Program-made: the position numbers and the translations under genes
Notes under the pieces: model-generated
Databases searched by the model: none
The model's input: only the letters and a program-made list of their open reading frames with translations
Told to the model about the DNA's origin: nothing
Shown here: positions 43,031-55,486 of the stretch, in pieces
Position numbering within the stretch: the first letter of the stretch is position 1
Layout: each line of letters opens with the position of its first letter
Origin: Ryuthela nishihirai
Lineage: Eukaryota; Arthropoda; Arachnida; Araneae; Heptathelidae
Direction: 5' to 3'
Length of the DNA stretch: 64,000 nucleotides
Assembly: GCA_038380435.1 (NCBI GenBank)
Contig: JAWZYU010000001.1
Coordinates: 14,240,001 to 14,304,000 of the forward strand

Positions 43031-45327
43031 TGGTAAAGGTATCCTTCCAGTGACTGCCTAGCTACCATTTACAGACCTAATGTATATTGCTAGGGCTATA
43101 TTACATGGTTGAAATACAACAGACTACCAGCAGTGGAATATCAAGTTTTATTATTTTGTTTTTCTCCTTTCTTCGCAGAAAACATCTCTTTATACTTGGA
43201 TATCAGTATACAGAGTCATAAAGAATATCAGTAGAGTTTCATAAAGGGTTGCAAATATTGTAAATAATACCAATCACTCACTGCCAATTTAACAATTTCT
43301 TATTAATGCAATTTCGGAAGCAATGTGCATTGGTGACATTTATTTTCTTTTTCAAAGAAATGTAATCTAATCAGTAAATCTTTGCGTAGGTGTTTTTGTT
43401 CTATTTTTGAGCATTGGAAGAATTTTAGGTCTCACCTTCCTCAGAGATTTTCTCTAGGGTTTATTACATTGACAGGTCCTTGTCAGACCTGTATGGGAAT
43501 CAGATGCTTGAATGGTAATTTAGTTACTTGAATAGTAAATAGTTGAGCTAAATAATTCAACTTATTTTTGTTTTCATGACCTACTGCCTTTAATTTTTCA
43601 TAGTGACAATCTCTGTGGACATGAGTGTGGTTGTTTGTATTGGTTCGCTACATTACTGAAGCAGCCAAGGTTCAAATCACAGGTGGTGGCATGATTTTTG
43701 TAACTTGCATTTCGTATCAGGAAACCTAATAAACTTCAGAGTTTCTAGGTATATATATATTTTAACACTGAAAAAAATAATCACGCATGCATTATAAGAA
43801 TGCAAGTGAGTTATCTTTAAACAAAATAATGATGATTGGAAAAGAATTTTGCGAAAAACTTAAAAGTAGCTTTTTTGGTTCTACAGGTACAGACAGACAT
43901 ACCCAAAGTATGCACTTCTTTATGATATTTTGTTGTATCCCACTGATCAGAGAAGAGTCTATTTTTCATAAATATAAATAATTTCTTGCTTTCTTAAAAC
44001 ACTGAAAATATTTGAAACTGAGTTTAAAGTGTTTATAACTACCTTATTGTTTCCTAACTAGTTGGCAACATTTACGGTGATAGAAGGAGAGGGTAGTTGA
44101 GAGACAGAACTATTAGCGATAGCTTTGAATGCTCGATTCTTACTCGACTTATCATTCAGAAATACTTCGGATTGAAACTTTAAGATTAACAATTTGATCA
44201 CGTGGGTTCCGTGAGAATTCTTCTGTATGCTCCGACAACCTAGGCCCGTTCATGATCCACGTGACGATGACTCCTACATCAGCGATGGGTGGGGTCACAT
44301 CACGCCCTCGTCACAGAGCATCAGAGATTTATTGTGAGTAATGGGAGCAATTAGCACGTCATTAGAGCATGGAGCTAATACCAGGAGAGGCAGCAGGCAT
44401 GTGTTACCACTTATAATCACCAAACCTAGCATGGACTGACGATGTCAAGTTAGAATGGCGTCGTAGAAATGCACTAGAGACCGTCGTAATGGAAATGGAT
44501 AGACCTTAAAATATTAATTGCATTTAGTGGTTGGCTTGATGTCGCCAACCGAAATTGTTCTATTGGGATTAAGTTTACGAATTATGCCCACAATTACATT
44601 AACTTATCCTCTATCTCGTTCCATGTGTCTGTCACAAATCCTACACACCATTTGACCATCAAGTCTCTTCGTGAAACCGCATGCAAACGATTACAGCGGT
44701 AAGATGAAATGTAAATGAAGCCATGTGCATTTGGGTTTGGAAAGACTAAATTGTTCAGGTGCATCACTCATCATTCACTGCAGCATATCTGTAAGTCTTC
44801 ATAAAATAACAAATATTATTTTAATTGTAAAGCATATTCACACTTTGAAACATTCTTTAGTGTTAATGCTTTGTAACTGAAGTGTGACGTTAATGTTTTT
44901 TACGTGTACAAGTCACATGCCAGTGTCCTGGTTTACGTTGTTTAACAAATACGTTGCTAGCTATTTAATGCCATACCCGGTATACATGGCCAATAACCTG
45001 CAAATGCGTCGCGGAAAATTATATATAAGCCTGAATATATTTCGACATTTTGAAGCGTTTGAGTATTCTTCCTAAATTATTGATACATTTTAAAGTTAAT
45101 ATTGCATGCAGTAGAGATTTCGGGCTCAAAGTTTCGTACGGATCGCGAGTCAGAACTTTTTTCTAATTAATAAACTGGAGCTCAGATAGAGAAAAAAAGA
45201 TATTTCTGACAACTGAAAAATATACAATTAAAGCACACCTCTAAATTCTATTTCGAATTTTAAAATTAATGTACTATTTGATGAAAAATTTTAAAATCAT
45301 AATGTTATATGGAACATTTCGTGGAAA
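43031..45327. other. Gene-free stretch
   Basis: 2.3 kb with no long or domain-bearing frame and no repeat shared with the rest of the window that I could see. Around 44200-44480 base composition is more balanced and could hide unique host sequence. Confidence 0.4.
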
Positions 45328-45339
45328 TATTTCGATAGT

Positions 45340-45544
45340 AGCCGTCCCGTGGCCGAGTGGTTAGCGCGCTTGGCTACTGATCTACGGGACCTGGGTTCGA
45401 GCCCTGGATTAAGGCATGGATGTTCGTGTTGTTTTCTGCTGAGGTCCTGCCATCCTCTCATATCTTCTACTGTGGCATATAAACTGACAGGCTCCTGTCA
45501 GACCTCTGTGGCAAGCAGCTGCTTGAGGGGGTATTTATTTTTTT
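45340..45544 (+). mobile_element. SINE family 2, reference-quality copy
   Basis: Begins AGCCGTCCCGTGGCCGAGTG, with the A-box region GTGGCCGAGTGGTTAGCGCG and B-box GGGTTCGAGCCC, and ends GGGGGTATTTATTTTTTTTA. An exact 12-bp target duplication TATTTCGATAGT lies at 45328-45339 and 45545-45556. Head structure suggests a Ser/Leu-type tRNA ancestor, but this is not certain. Confidence 0.95.
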
Positions 45545-45556
45545 TATTTCGATAGT

Positions 45557-46149
45557 TTTCAAATGTGTATTCTCAAAGTATTTGCGAATATTAAAATAAC
45601 TACAAGAAGCTTTAGTTACACCATTAACTTCTTTAATTTCAGTTGTCATAGAAAAATAACAAAAATAGCATATGGCAGAGATATTTTTCAGATTAGCATA
45701 TGCCTTAACACCTTTTCAATTTTACTTTATGGAAAATATTTTTTCGGTTTTTGTCTCTTGCGAACACGGCGCTCTATCAGGATCTGACACTGCATGCACT
45801 TCGTTAAAAGACATTAAAGGAAAAAAGAAAGATTTAAAGATATCAAAGGCTTTCTTTTTTATTATCTTGGGCTCTTCAACACGATGCTTTAAACGTATTC
45901 ATTTTATTATGCATACGAACGACTATTCTGTGCCTGTGGTCAAAATTAATGCTGACATTCTGTTTTGTGTAATAATCACTGCTGAGTAGCATAATTTCTT
46001 CTGCAAACGTTACTAAGAAGGGAAATTAAAATATATCGACATAATGAGAAATCTTAATTTATTATAAGGATTGAACAAAATATGTTTAAATTTATCTTCA
46101 TTACTTTCTAAAAGAAATTAAAAGGTAGACGAAATGAGAAATTATTGCA
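45557..46149. other. Gene-free stretch
   Basis: Open frames of 74 and 105 codons (45563-45787, 45672-45989) overlap here without recognisable domains. Confidence 0.35.
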
Positions 46150-46157
46150 TATAAGTA

Positions 46158-48345
46158 ATGGTGAGACTCCTTGTGACATTTTGACCTTGAAAAGTCTCCA
46201 AGGTCACGGTTACGGTCACGTACACTTCCGGTCTCGCATTTGTCTTACACATCTTTTACACATCGTGTAATTGGTTATTTCCGGTTCTTTCTCCCGTTTT
46301 CATCCTTTACACATCCTGTAATTGGTAATTTCCGGTCTCACCATTTGCCTTATCTTCTGTGGACCACGTTTTACTGACGGATGGTTTTACAATCTGAAAA
46401 GTCCTGCGTAATGAAATATATTTCGGAACATAAAGTGGGGATCCTTACTCTGTATAATAATTATCAGTATATTTTATTTAGGTATTCTTTCCCAATCTGA
46501 GTATTAAAAATTAATAATTATGGCTAGTTCATTTATCCTTCTCGCACATTCTCAAGCACGTTTCATAGACAGACATTGCAGTAACCATTGCTTGAAAAAA
46601 ATAACTGTTTTCGTCCCATTTATCGTGCCTACATTCTGTCTGATGTTTTCCCTATCATCCTGCATTTTCACATAACCACGTTTTATTGATGGTCGTCGCT
46701 ACCAAAAGCAATATTTCAATAATCTGTGGAAAGTCCTACCATTTGCGTAACATGAAATAAATATTTACAGTACACCTCTTCACTTTGTTTAATTATTTGT
46801 CGTGTATTTCATTAGGAATAAAATTTTATCACACACCCTGTGGACCACGTTTTATTGACAGTTGCCAATAGAATTTATAATCCGAGTATTAAATGTAGCA
46901 GAAATGAATATTTTATTCCACGGGATTTATACTGTTTGCTCTTTATAATAATTATCAGTATTATTTATTTGGAATTCCCCCATCCCTCTGTGAAAACAGT
47001 CCAAGCATTAAATTTTTAACCTTCTCCCAGTTTTTTATTCTCAACCACGTTTTATAGGCAGTAATAAATGTTTTAAGTTCCGAATAGCGAATTACACTCC
47101 CTGCTCTGAAGGAGGAAGTTTTTTTATGCTCATCTCACTCATCCTGAGGAATCACGTTTCATTGACGGATGACGCCACGTACGTGACCGTGAAAATGTTT
47201 GAAATATTACTACATATTGGGAATTCCTTGCTTTGTTGGCGGCTGTATTCACTCGTGCTGTATTTAAAAATGTTCATGTCTCACTAGGAACCATGATGGA
47301 TGTTAAAATTATTTTTTTATAATCTGAGAACTATGCTCTGAATAATATTTAGAGGTGTAATTTGGAAATATTTTAAAACATGTCTTGCTCTGAAAAATTT
47401 CGTGAAATACCTTTAGGAATAAATTTTACCAATATCCAAATTTCTACCAATCGATTTATGCGATGGAATAAAGTGTACAAGATTCAGGTATCTGTAGGAA
47501 CTCAACCGTGGGAAGGAGATATCCGGCCTATGACTGAGTAGGTCAGTCACTTAACATGAACGAAAAAAAATTTTTTTCTTGAAGGACGGTAAAATTTTAA
47601 AACAAATCCTTACTTTGGGTTTACTTTGGAAAAATATGAATAAAATTTAAGTAAGATACAAAATTAAAACGAACAAAAATTGCTATAAGGAACGAATTTC
47701 TCTTTCATAGAAATAACATAGAATTCACGTTTTAGGAGGCAAAACACGCGTTCGATAGGAAATTATTTTCAACATAAAACTTATTTTGTGATCAAATATA
47801 AACACAAAATAAGACACGTGTTCTTATTTCATACACATTTTTCGATTAGTGTATAAAAATTAAGACAAAATTTATGCATGATAGAAATATAAGCGATCAA
47901 AAAAAAAGGTGATATTTGACTTCCCATAGGGTTGGGTTGTTTTACCTCTGAGCGGCACTTTTTTGCACACCATGGGCTAAATAGCCAGGTCATATGGACC
48001 CCGAAGGCTCAGAGGAGGTTGAGGGAGGGGACCCAATGGAACAGCTGTTGGGAGACAGATGGTAGCCTCCCGTCAAGGCCATCCAGCGTATTCTTTAATG
48101 TGCACAGGGTATGTCTTTCCCGCACACGGGGCCACGGTTTAACGTCCCATCCGACGGACGGCGCCCTTTCCAAGCCCATTGGTGTCCCCTACTGACCGTG
48201 TGCAGGGCGGGGAATTTTGCGGCTGACCCAGCTGGGACTCGAACCTGGGAACTAGAGATTACGAGCCTGGCGCGCTACCGACTGAGCCACCCCCGCCTCA
48301 ATTCCCATAGGGATAAAATGGAAAAATGACAAGCGTGTTTCAAAA
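46158..48345 (+). repeat. Left arm of the 7-kb inverted repeat
   Basis: Five or six modules with CACGTTTTATTGA or a variant occur at about 46367, 46678, 46847, 47044, 47157 and a decayed one near 47290. It is interrupted by a SINE at 47932-48301. The inner end is GACAAGCGTGTTTCAAAA, after which homology to the right arm stops. Confidence 0.85.
47932..48301 (-). mobile_element. SINE family 1 in the left arm
   Basis: Exact 11-bp target duplication TTCCCATAGGG (47921-47931 and 48302-48312). About 17 bp are missing next to the head (the AGATAAATCTCAACG segment). The right arm at about 51087-51096 shows the uninterrupted site. Confidence 0.94.
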
Positions 48346-48839
48346 GTGGTGGCTACTGTCCAAGCAATTGCTATGGTAGTATAACTTGAACGATTTTTAC
48401 AGCCATCTCAGTGCATTTTCATCTGATTTTTATACTTTTTTCTCTCCAGTCACAGTATGTTTTGCAGATATTGTGTTGTCCATTCCATATATTCGAAGAT
48501 ATTTTCTGATCTATTCCCATGTACTATATTGATTTTTCCGTTATTTCTCTCATCCACTCCAACATATTTTGAAGGTACTCTATCATCTTCAGTTCACTTT
48601 GTTTGATTTTTCAGTTATTGTGCTTTCCACTTCTGAAGAATTTTGGAAATATTCACCTATACACTGAAATGTGTTTGCATTTACAGTTATTCCAAAATCC
48701 ATTTCACTGCAATTTACTAACCAACCATTGAAATGTGTGCGCATTTACAGATATTCTGGCATTCATTTTACTAATTTTCAAGCAGTTTTTTTACCAACAA
48801 TGTCGTTGGTTTTTCAATTTCTGAGGGGGTCTTTTATGC

Positions 48840-49152
48840 ATTCAATTTGATTGCCTAACACATGAACCAAAGGGCTCATAGTTGGATAGAGAAAGGGTAC
48901 TAGACCGCTGTTAAGAGAGAAATCCTCCTGTCAAGCCCATTCAGAGTGTTTTTTGACGCTAAGAAAGTAGGACTCTTCTGTACACGTAAAATCCCATCTG
49001 ACGAACAGAAGAATTTTTCAAGGCAGTGTCACTTTTCTCACGGAGGGCAGGGGATAACAGAAATAGATCTCAATGGGAACACAATGGGGGCTCGAACCTA
49101 GAAATAACAGTTTATGAATCCAGCGTGCTACCGATTGGCCATCCCCTGCCTC
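48840..49152 (-). mobile_element. SINE family 1, highly diverged old copy
   Basis: The order of blocks is retained: AGAAATCCTCCTGTCAAGCC, CGTAAAATCCCATCTGACG, AGAAATAGATCTCAATGGG, then a decayed head with GGCTCGAACCTAG and GCTACCGATTGGCCATCCCC. Substitution density is much higher than in other copies, possibly an older subfamily. Confidence 0.7.
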
Positions 49153-49891
49153 TGTATTATATCCGATTTTACAGTTAATCTATCTATATTATCACACAAA
49201 GCTAACAACCCTCAAGTCAGTACTCCGTAACCGTTACTGTGATTTGACCTAACCGCCTGTAACGCTGGCACTTCACTTTTATTTGAAATTTGCTCCTATA
49301 GCTGTCTCTCTTCCCTTATCACTTCCAATTTCCCCTTTCCTATCTAGTTAGACATTTTAACATGTCTAAAGTTTGCCCGTCCTTTTCAAGCAGCAAAGGT
49401 AAGTAAATGTTTCTTATTTGGTTCACCATGCATTTTAGCTATGCTGCAGGTGAATTTCGCGTAGGTTCGAAATCGGTTACCATCCGTCCGAATTTACGAT
49501 ATTTTACCGAATTTTCAGCCAATATATATATATTTCATTAGAAAGGACCGCTTATCTTCGTTATTCGAGACAAAAGCTATCGGTCGCGTCAAACAAAGAG
49601 ATTTTCGTGTAACAAAGTAAACTTTTTATGGAGACAATAGTTTAATGAAATTCTTTTTTGCCAATGTATTTTCCCTTAAATAATGACGTTACCAATAAGA
49701 ATTGAAGCATTTTTCTCGGAAATCATTTACCACTTGGTTGAATCGATTGCCACGATTGACGTTATGATACCGTAGTTGACACGTGGTTCAGTTGTTATTG
49801 CATTATACCGTAAGTGTTGAGTGGATAAATAAAGACAACTATCGATAGGAATAAAAAACATTTTTATTTGCATCATTTACAGTTTTCAAAC

Positions 49892-50227
49892 GTTCGAGTC
49901 CCAGCTGGATCAGCGTTGAGATTTATCTCCGCAAAAATTCCCCGCCCTGCCCACGGTCAGTAGGGGACACCGATGGGCTTGGAAAGGCCGCCGTCCGTCG
50001 GATGGGACGTTAAGCCGTGGCCCCGTGTGCGGGAGAGCCATACCCTGTGCACGTTAAAGAACACGCTGGATGGCCTTGACGGGAGGCTACCATCTGTCTC
50101 CCAACAGCTGTTCGAGTGGGTCCCCTCCCCCAACCTTCTCTGAGCCTTCGGGGTCCATGTGACCTGGCCATTTAGCCCATGGTGTGCAAAAAAGTGCCGC
50201 TCAGAGGTAAAACAATCCAATCCAAAA
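49892..50227 (+). mobile_element. SINE family 1, 5'-truncated in the B-box
   Basis: Starts at GTTCGAGTCCCAGC, so the A-box half is missing; the tail is complete. An exact 13-bp target duplication ACAGTTTTCAAAC lies at 49879-49891 and 50228-50240. Confidence 0.95.
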
Positions 50228-51053
50228 ACAGTTTTCAAACAGTGAATACGAAATATTTAGGTCAACAGTAGAAATAATTGCAAAAGTCTTATGACAATGA
50301 ATTGAGTAACGATAATCACAGCATTTTCATTATGTAAAATATTACGTGAGTTTTTGCAGATATTCTATCACCTTATATTTTCAATAGTGTATTATTTGTG
50401 TATTTCAGGATACACGAAGAAACACACAAAACATATGCTTCACTGATCCTGTTCCCTCCCTCGATAAGAGTGGAAGGCTGCGTTACAAGCTTCAATGAAC
50501 GATGATATATCCCATGTGCGAGAGATAATCCACCATTCAACTATGAACATCTCTCAACATGAGTTCAATACATGTCAATAATTGACATGATACCAACTCT
50601 TTTGCTGAATTTTATCTTTTGCACTTCGATTTTTTCACTCTGAATTACTTCAAACTTAACCATAATATTTCAGTAACCAATCTATGCTAAAAATCGTGCT
50701 TCAAATATTTTAAAATTTTCAGAACTCAAAAGTTATTTTCACATTACACTTCAATTTTCTCTAGAGTTTTACGCTTTAGGTATCGCTACAAAAATACATC
50801 ATCATGGGTAAGTACCAAGTAAGTATTTTGACATTTTTTTTTAGGACTGCCCTCCCTAGTAAGTAGTACTCAAATATACAAAAATTTTTTAAAGAAAATA
50901 ATTGAGGAAAGATACATTAGGTCAATAACCAAAATCAAAATTACGGTCATTGTAACCACATGTACAGAACAGGTTTCGCCACTAGGCAAGTACCTTTTGT
51001 CGAGATTGAATTTAAAATTTTTTTAATAGCAGATCTATTAAAAAGAGATCTAA

Positions 51054-53319
51054 TTTTGACACACGCTTGTCATTTTTCCATGTTATCCCTATGGAAAGTC
51101 AAATATCACCATTTTTTTATCGCTTATATTTCAATCATGCATAAATTTTGTCTTAATTTTTATACACTAATCGAAAAATGTGTATGAAATAAGAACACGT
51201 GTCTTATTTTGTGTTTATATTCGATCACAAAATAAGTTTTATGTTGAAAATAATTTCCTATCGAACGCGTGTTTTGCCTCCTAAAACGTGAATTCTATGT
51301 TATCTCTATGAAAGTGAAATTCGTTCCTTATAACAATTTTTGTTCGTTTTAATTTTGTATCTTACTTAAATTTTATTCATATTTTTCCAAAGTAAACCCA
51401 AAGTAAGGTTTTGTTTTAAAATTTTACCGTCCTTGAAGAAAAAGTTTTTTTTTCTTTCATGTTAAGTGATTGACCGACCCAGTCATATGCCGGATATCTC
51501 CTTCCCACGGTTGAGCTCCTACAGATACCTGAATCTTGTACACTTTATTCCATGGCATAAATCAATGGTAGAAATTTGGATATTGGTAAAATTTATTCCT
51601 AAAGGTATTTCACGGAATTATTCAGTGCAAGACATGTTTTAAAATATTACCAAATTACACCTCTAAATATTGGGGCGGGCGTGGCTCAGTCGGTAGCGCG
51701 CCAGGCTCGTAATCTGTAGTTCCAAGGTTCGAGTCCCAGCTGGGTCAGCGTTGAGATTTATCTCCGCAAAATTTCCCCGCCCTGCCCACGGTCAGTAGGG
51801 GACACCGATGGGCTTGGAAAGGCCGCCGTCCGTCGGATGGGACGTTAAGCCGTGGCCCCGTGTGCGGGAGAGCCATACCCTGTGCACGTTAAAGAACACG
51901 CTGGATGGCCTTGACGGGAGGCTACCATCTGTCTCCCAACAGCTGTTCCAGTGGGTCCCCTCCCCCAACCTTCTCTGAGCCTTCGGGGTCCTTGTGGCCT
52001 GGCCATTTAGCCCATTGTGTGCAAAAAAGTGCCGCTCAGAGGTAAAACAATCCAATCCTCTAAATATTATTCAGAGCATAGTTCTCAGATTATAAAAAAA
52101 TTATTTTACCATCCATCATGGTTCCTAGTGAGACATGAATATTTTTGAATACAACCGCCTACAAAGCAAGGAATTCCCAATATGGAGTAATATTTCAAAC
52201 ATTTTCACGGTCACGTACGTGGCGTCATCCGTCAATGAAACGTGATCCCTCAGGATGAGTGAGATGAGCATAAAAAAACTTCCTCCTTCAGAGCAGGGAG
52301 TGTAATTCGCTATTCGGAACTTAAAACATTTATTACTGCCTATAAAATGTGGTTGAGAATAAAAAACTGGGAGAAGGTTAAAAATTTAATGCTTGGACTG
52401 TTTTCACAGAGTGGGGGGGGAATTCCAAATAAATAATACTGATAATTATTATAAAGAGCAAACAGTATAAATCCCGTGGAATAAAATATTCATTTCTGCT
52501 ACATTTAATACTCGGATTATAAATTCTATTGGCAAACGTCAATAAAACGTGGTCCACAGGGTGTGTGATAAAAATTTATTCCTAATGAAATACACGACAA
52601 ATAATTAAACAAAGCGAAGAGGTGTACTGTAAATATTTATTTCATGTTACGCAAATGGTAGGACTTTCCACAGATTGTTGAAATATTGCTTTTGGTAGTG
52701 ACGACCATCAATAAAACGTGGTTCTGTGAAAATGCAGGATGATAGAGATAACATCAGAATGTAGGCACGAATGTAGGCATCAGAATGTAGGCACGATAAA
52801 TGGGACGAAAACAGTTATTTTTTTCAAGCAATGGTTACTGCGATGTCTGTCTATGAAACGTGCTTGAGAATGTGCGAGAAGGATAAATGAAACAGCCATA
52901 ATTATTAATTTTTAATACTCAGATTGGGAAAGAATACCTAAATAAAATATACTGATAATTATTATACAGAGTAAGGATCCCCACTTCATGTTCCAAAATA
53001 TATTTCATTACGCAGGACTTTTCAGATTGTAAAACCATCCGTCAGAAAAACGTGGTCCACAGAAGACAAGGCAAATGGTGAGACCGGAAATTACCAATTA
53101 CAGGATGTGTAGATGATGAAAATGGGGCGAAAGAACCGGAAATGAAACCGGAAATAACCAATTACACGATGTGTAAAGGATGTGTAAGACAAATGCGAGA
53201 CCGGAAGTTACGTGACCGTAACCGTGTCCTTGGGGACTTTTCAAGGTCAAAATATCGCAGTGAGTCTCACCACTACTCACATATGAGTAGTGGTGAGTCT
53301 CACCACTACTCACATATGA
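51054..53319 (-). repeat. Right arm of the 7-kb inverted repeat
   Basis: Inverse of 46158-48345, with a SINE at 51672-52056 and a short internal duplication of CATCAGAATGTAGGCACG at 52754-52799. At the outer end a ~30-bp near-palindrome is present in two copies (53260-53319). Confidence 0.85.
51672..52056 (+). mobile_element. SINE family 1 in the right arm
   Basis: Full-length, near consensus. Exact 12-bp target duplication CCTCTAAATATT (51660-51671 and 52057-52068). The left arm has the empty site as AATATTTAGAGG at 47344-47355. Confidence 0.96.
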
Positions 53320-53390
53320 TTGAAATTTTTGAAGCTTTTTTTTTCTCTCTCGTGAAACACACTATACCAGCTCGTTAATTGTGATTCGAT

Positions 53391-53793
53391 AGAGTAGGGG
53401 TTCTGAAAGTGGGGAACGCGGTAAAATTTTTTGCTGTTCGCCGTGAGAGCTGAAAAGTCGTTAGATCCAATAACAAGGTAAAAATAACCATTGTTATACT
53501 CTAACTATAGTTTTATCTACCTATACAAAGGATATGCCAGTTACATACATATTTCCAGGGGGTACAGTCGCTCAAAAAATATCCGAACACTATGGTTGAT
53601 TACAGAATTCAGAAAAATTATCTTGCAACGATTTTTTTTAGTAATTAGTGATCTGGCAACCTTCGTTGGTTGCCAGATTACTAATTTCTAAAAAAATCAT
53701 TGCTTTTTTTTCCTGTATTCTGTAATCAACCATAGTGTTCGTATACTTTTTTGAGCGACTGTACGTGAAGCATAAAAGGTTGAGAACCACTGC
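53391..53793 (-). mobile_element. Non-autonomous hAT element, split by a MITE
   Basis: The right end GGTTGAGAACCACTG and adjacent GTACGTGAAGCATAAAAG are the inverse of the left terminus of the hAT remnant at 39475. The left end (GGGGTTCTGAAAGTGGGG, then GCCGTGAGAGCT) matches that element's other end. Flanks CGATAGAG and CTCTAGAG match 6 of 8. A palindromic MITE (53565-53761) interrupts it at a TA. Confidence 0.8.
53565..53761. mobile_element. Palindromic TA-MITE family P, copy 1
   Basis: Begins CAGTCGCTCAAAAAATATCC and ends with the inverse, flanked by TA (53563-53564 and 53762-53763). Almost the whole 197 bp folds back. The centre has lost the CACGTG seen in the other copies. TA target and end sequence indicate Tc1/mariner mobilisation. 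Confidence 0.92.
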
Positions 53794-54442
53794 TCTAGAG
53801 AGATAGCTGACCCTGAAGCAAAAGCTGCAGCAAAATGAATGGAATTAATATTAAAAAACATATTGGCATGGCGATGTGAAATAGGGTATTTTTACCGTTC
53901 TTTGAAACGTAGCTAGAAGTGGGATGAAAAGTTTTGTAAAGGGAATTTTTAGACGACGTTCCAGTTAACACATTTAACAATGAATCATGAAGAGACGAAT
54001 CAACTAACATTTATGGAAATGAATAGTAATAAGAATTATTCAAAATTGCACGATCGTGTCATCAGAGGCAAAATGTGTTCCATATAACATAGACCACACC
54101 AATTCATGGTCTATAATTTGCAATGGGGCAAAGAATGGAAGATGTTCACCATATGTTTTTCTTCTACCATTTCAAAACTAATACAGAGCGATATATTATT
54201 AGATGAACTATTTAGGTCATTGGCAATTTAAGCGACACTAGCGCAATAGGAATCCTTGGGCTTTCTTCAATACAAACAGCTGTCCATCTTGATGAGGAGT
54301 TCAGTGCAACGTCCGATCTCGTCGTAAGTTTGTATAAAAAGTGTTGTGATACGTCCCTGTGAGTCCTGTGAGTCCTGTCCGTGTCCTGTGAGTGATTAAT
54401 TTTCGTGCACAGTTCCTACTCTGTTCAGATTTTGTAGGTGTG
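53794..54442. other. Gene-free stretch
   Basis: No gene seen. A short GTCCTGTGAGTCCTGT repeat lies at 54355-54395. Confidence 0.4.
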
Positions 54443-54834
54443 CGTTGGGTTGGAATGTTTTTCCTCTGAGGGGCACTTTTTTGCACACCATGGGCTAAAT
54501 GGCCAGGTTACATGGACCCCGAAGGCTCAGGGAAGGTTGGAGGAGGGGACCCACTGGAACAGCTGTTGGGAGACAGATGGTAGCCTCCCGTCATGGCCAT
54601 CCAGCGTGTTCTTTAACGTGCTCAGGGTATGGCTCTCCCGCACACGGGGCCACGGCTTAACTCCCATCCCACGGACGGCGGTCTTTCCAAGCCCATCGGT
54701 GTCTCTTACTGATCATAGGCAGGGCGGGAATTTTTCGGAGATAAATCTGAATGCTGATCCAGCTGAGACTCGAACCTGGGAACTACAGATTACGAGCCTG
54801 GCGCGCTACCGACTGAGCCACCCCCGCCCCCTTG
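54443..54834 (-). mobile_element. SINE family 1 copy at the edge of LINE E
   Basis: All blocks are present; the tail is slightly altered (TTTTTCCTCTGAGGGGCAC). No clear target duplication, because the right flank is LINE sequence and the left flank is not, so part of the site was lost or the LINE ends here. Confidence 0.9.
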
Positions 54835-55064
54835 ATTCTCAACGAAGTAGAAAAAAATATACCAACTCTCACACACGATTCAGTGCTTTTATAGAGAGCT
54901 TTATTTATACTAACTTATCTGGTATTCCATATGATCTAACAATTAACCACAAATTATGTCGACCAGCAGAGTCAAAAGCCGTTTTGAAATCTATAAACAC
55001 AGGTTTAAAAATCTATATCACAGGTTTTTGAAGCTCTAAACATTTCTCAAGAGACATTCATTCA

Positions 55065-55325
55065 TTCGAGAATGGTTCTTTGAACATGAGGGACACTTCC
55101 AGGTATTTACCTGGCCCCAAAATTCCCCAGACATCAATCAAATCGAGCATGTGTGGTTTGTGTTGGAACAGCAATCCAATCTGCGGCGGCTCAACACGTA
55201 ACTTACAAGAGTTAAAGGATCTGCTAGTAACGTGTTAGTACAAGATACCACAATACACCTTTAGAAATCTTGTAGCGACCATGCGTCGCCGGGTAAGGGC
55301 TGTTTTGGCGTCACTTGGAGGACCT
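55065..55325 (+). pseudogene. Tc1-like transposase C-terminal fragment
   Basis: Matches 23340-23610 of the other Tc1-like relic. Readable pieces are FENGSL-like residues, then the WPQNSPDINQIEHVW-type segment containing the third catalytic acid, and the C-terminal RRRVRAVLA-like end. No TIR is retained. It lies within LINE copy E. Confidence 0.8.
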
Positions 55326-55486
55326 AATTGAATATATTTGATCAATACATCCCCTACCACTTCTGAATTCACACTGCTCATCACGCAGTTGTCCATCAAC
55401 CAAATTCTTAATTCTATTAAGTATAATCATGCAATATCAAATATTTCCACTTGGGCAGGTAAGTTGTTGAGCTTTATCTGGAAATA

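Larger units (their letters stand above)
48346..51053. other. Spacer of the inverted repeat
   Basis: 2.7 kb between the arms, holding a diverged and a recent SINE. No transposase or other open frame over 100 codons is visible, so if this is a mobile element it is non-autonomous. Confidence 0.6.
46150..53319. mobile_element. Foldback-like element or large inverted duplication (7.2 kb)
   Basis: Two arms about 1.8 kb long (excluding later SINEs) lie in opposite orientation around a 2.7-kb spacer. By eye they are about 90-95% identical over most of their length. The arms consist of recurring modules with CCACGTTTTATTGACGG and an AATCTG...AAGTCC follow-up, which is how foldback-element arms are built. 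The outer end reads GTAATGGTGAGACTC and, at the right, GAGTCTCACCACTACTCA. I could not identify a clean target duplication, so an inversion duplication of genomic DNA remains possible. Confidence 0.75.

Noticed and set aside
46150..53319. Inverted repeat as a pure assembly artefact
   Set aside because: Arms differ by SNPs, indels and independent SINE insertions with proper target duplications, which an artefact would not create. Read-level proof is still lacking.
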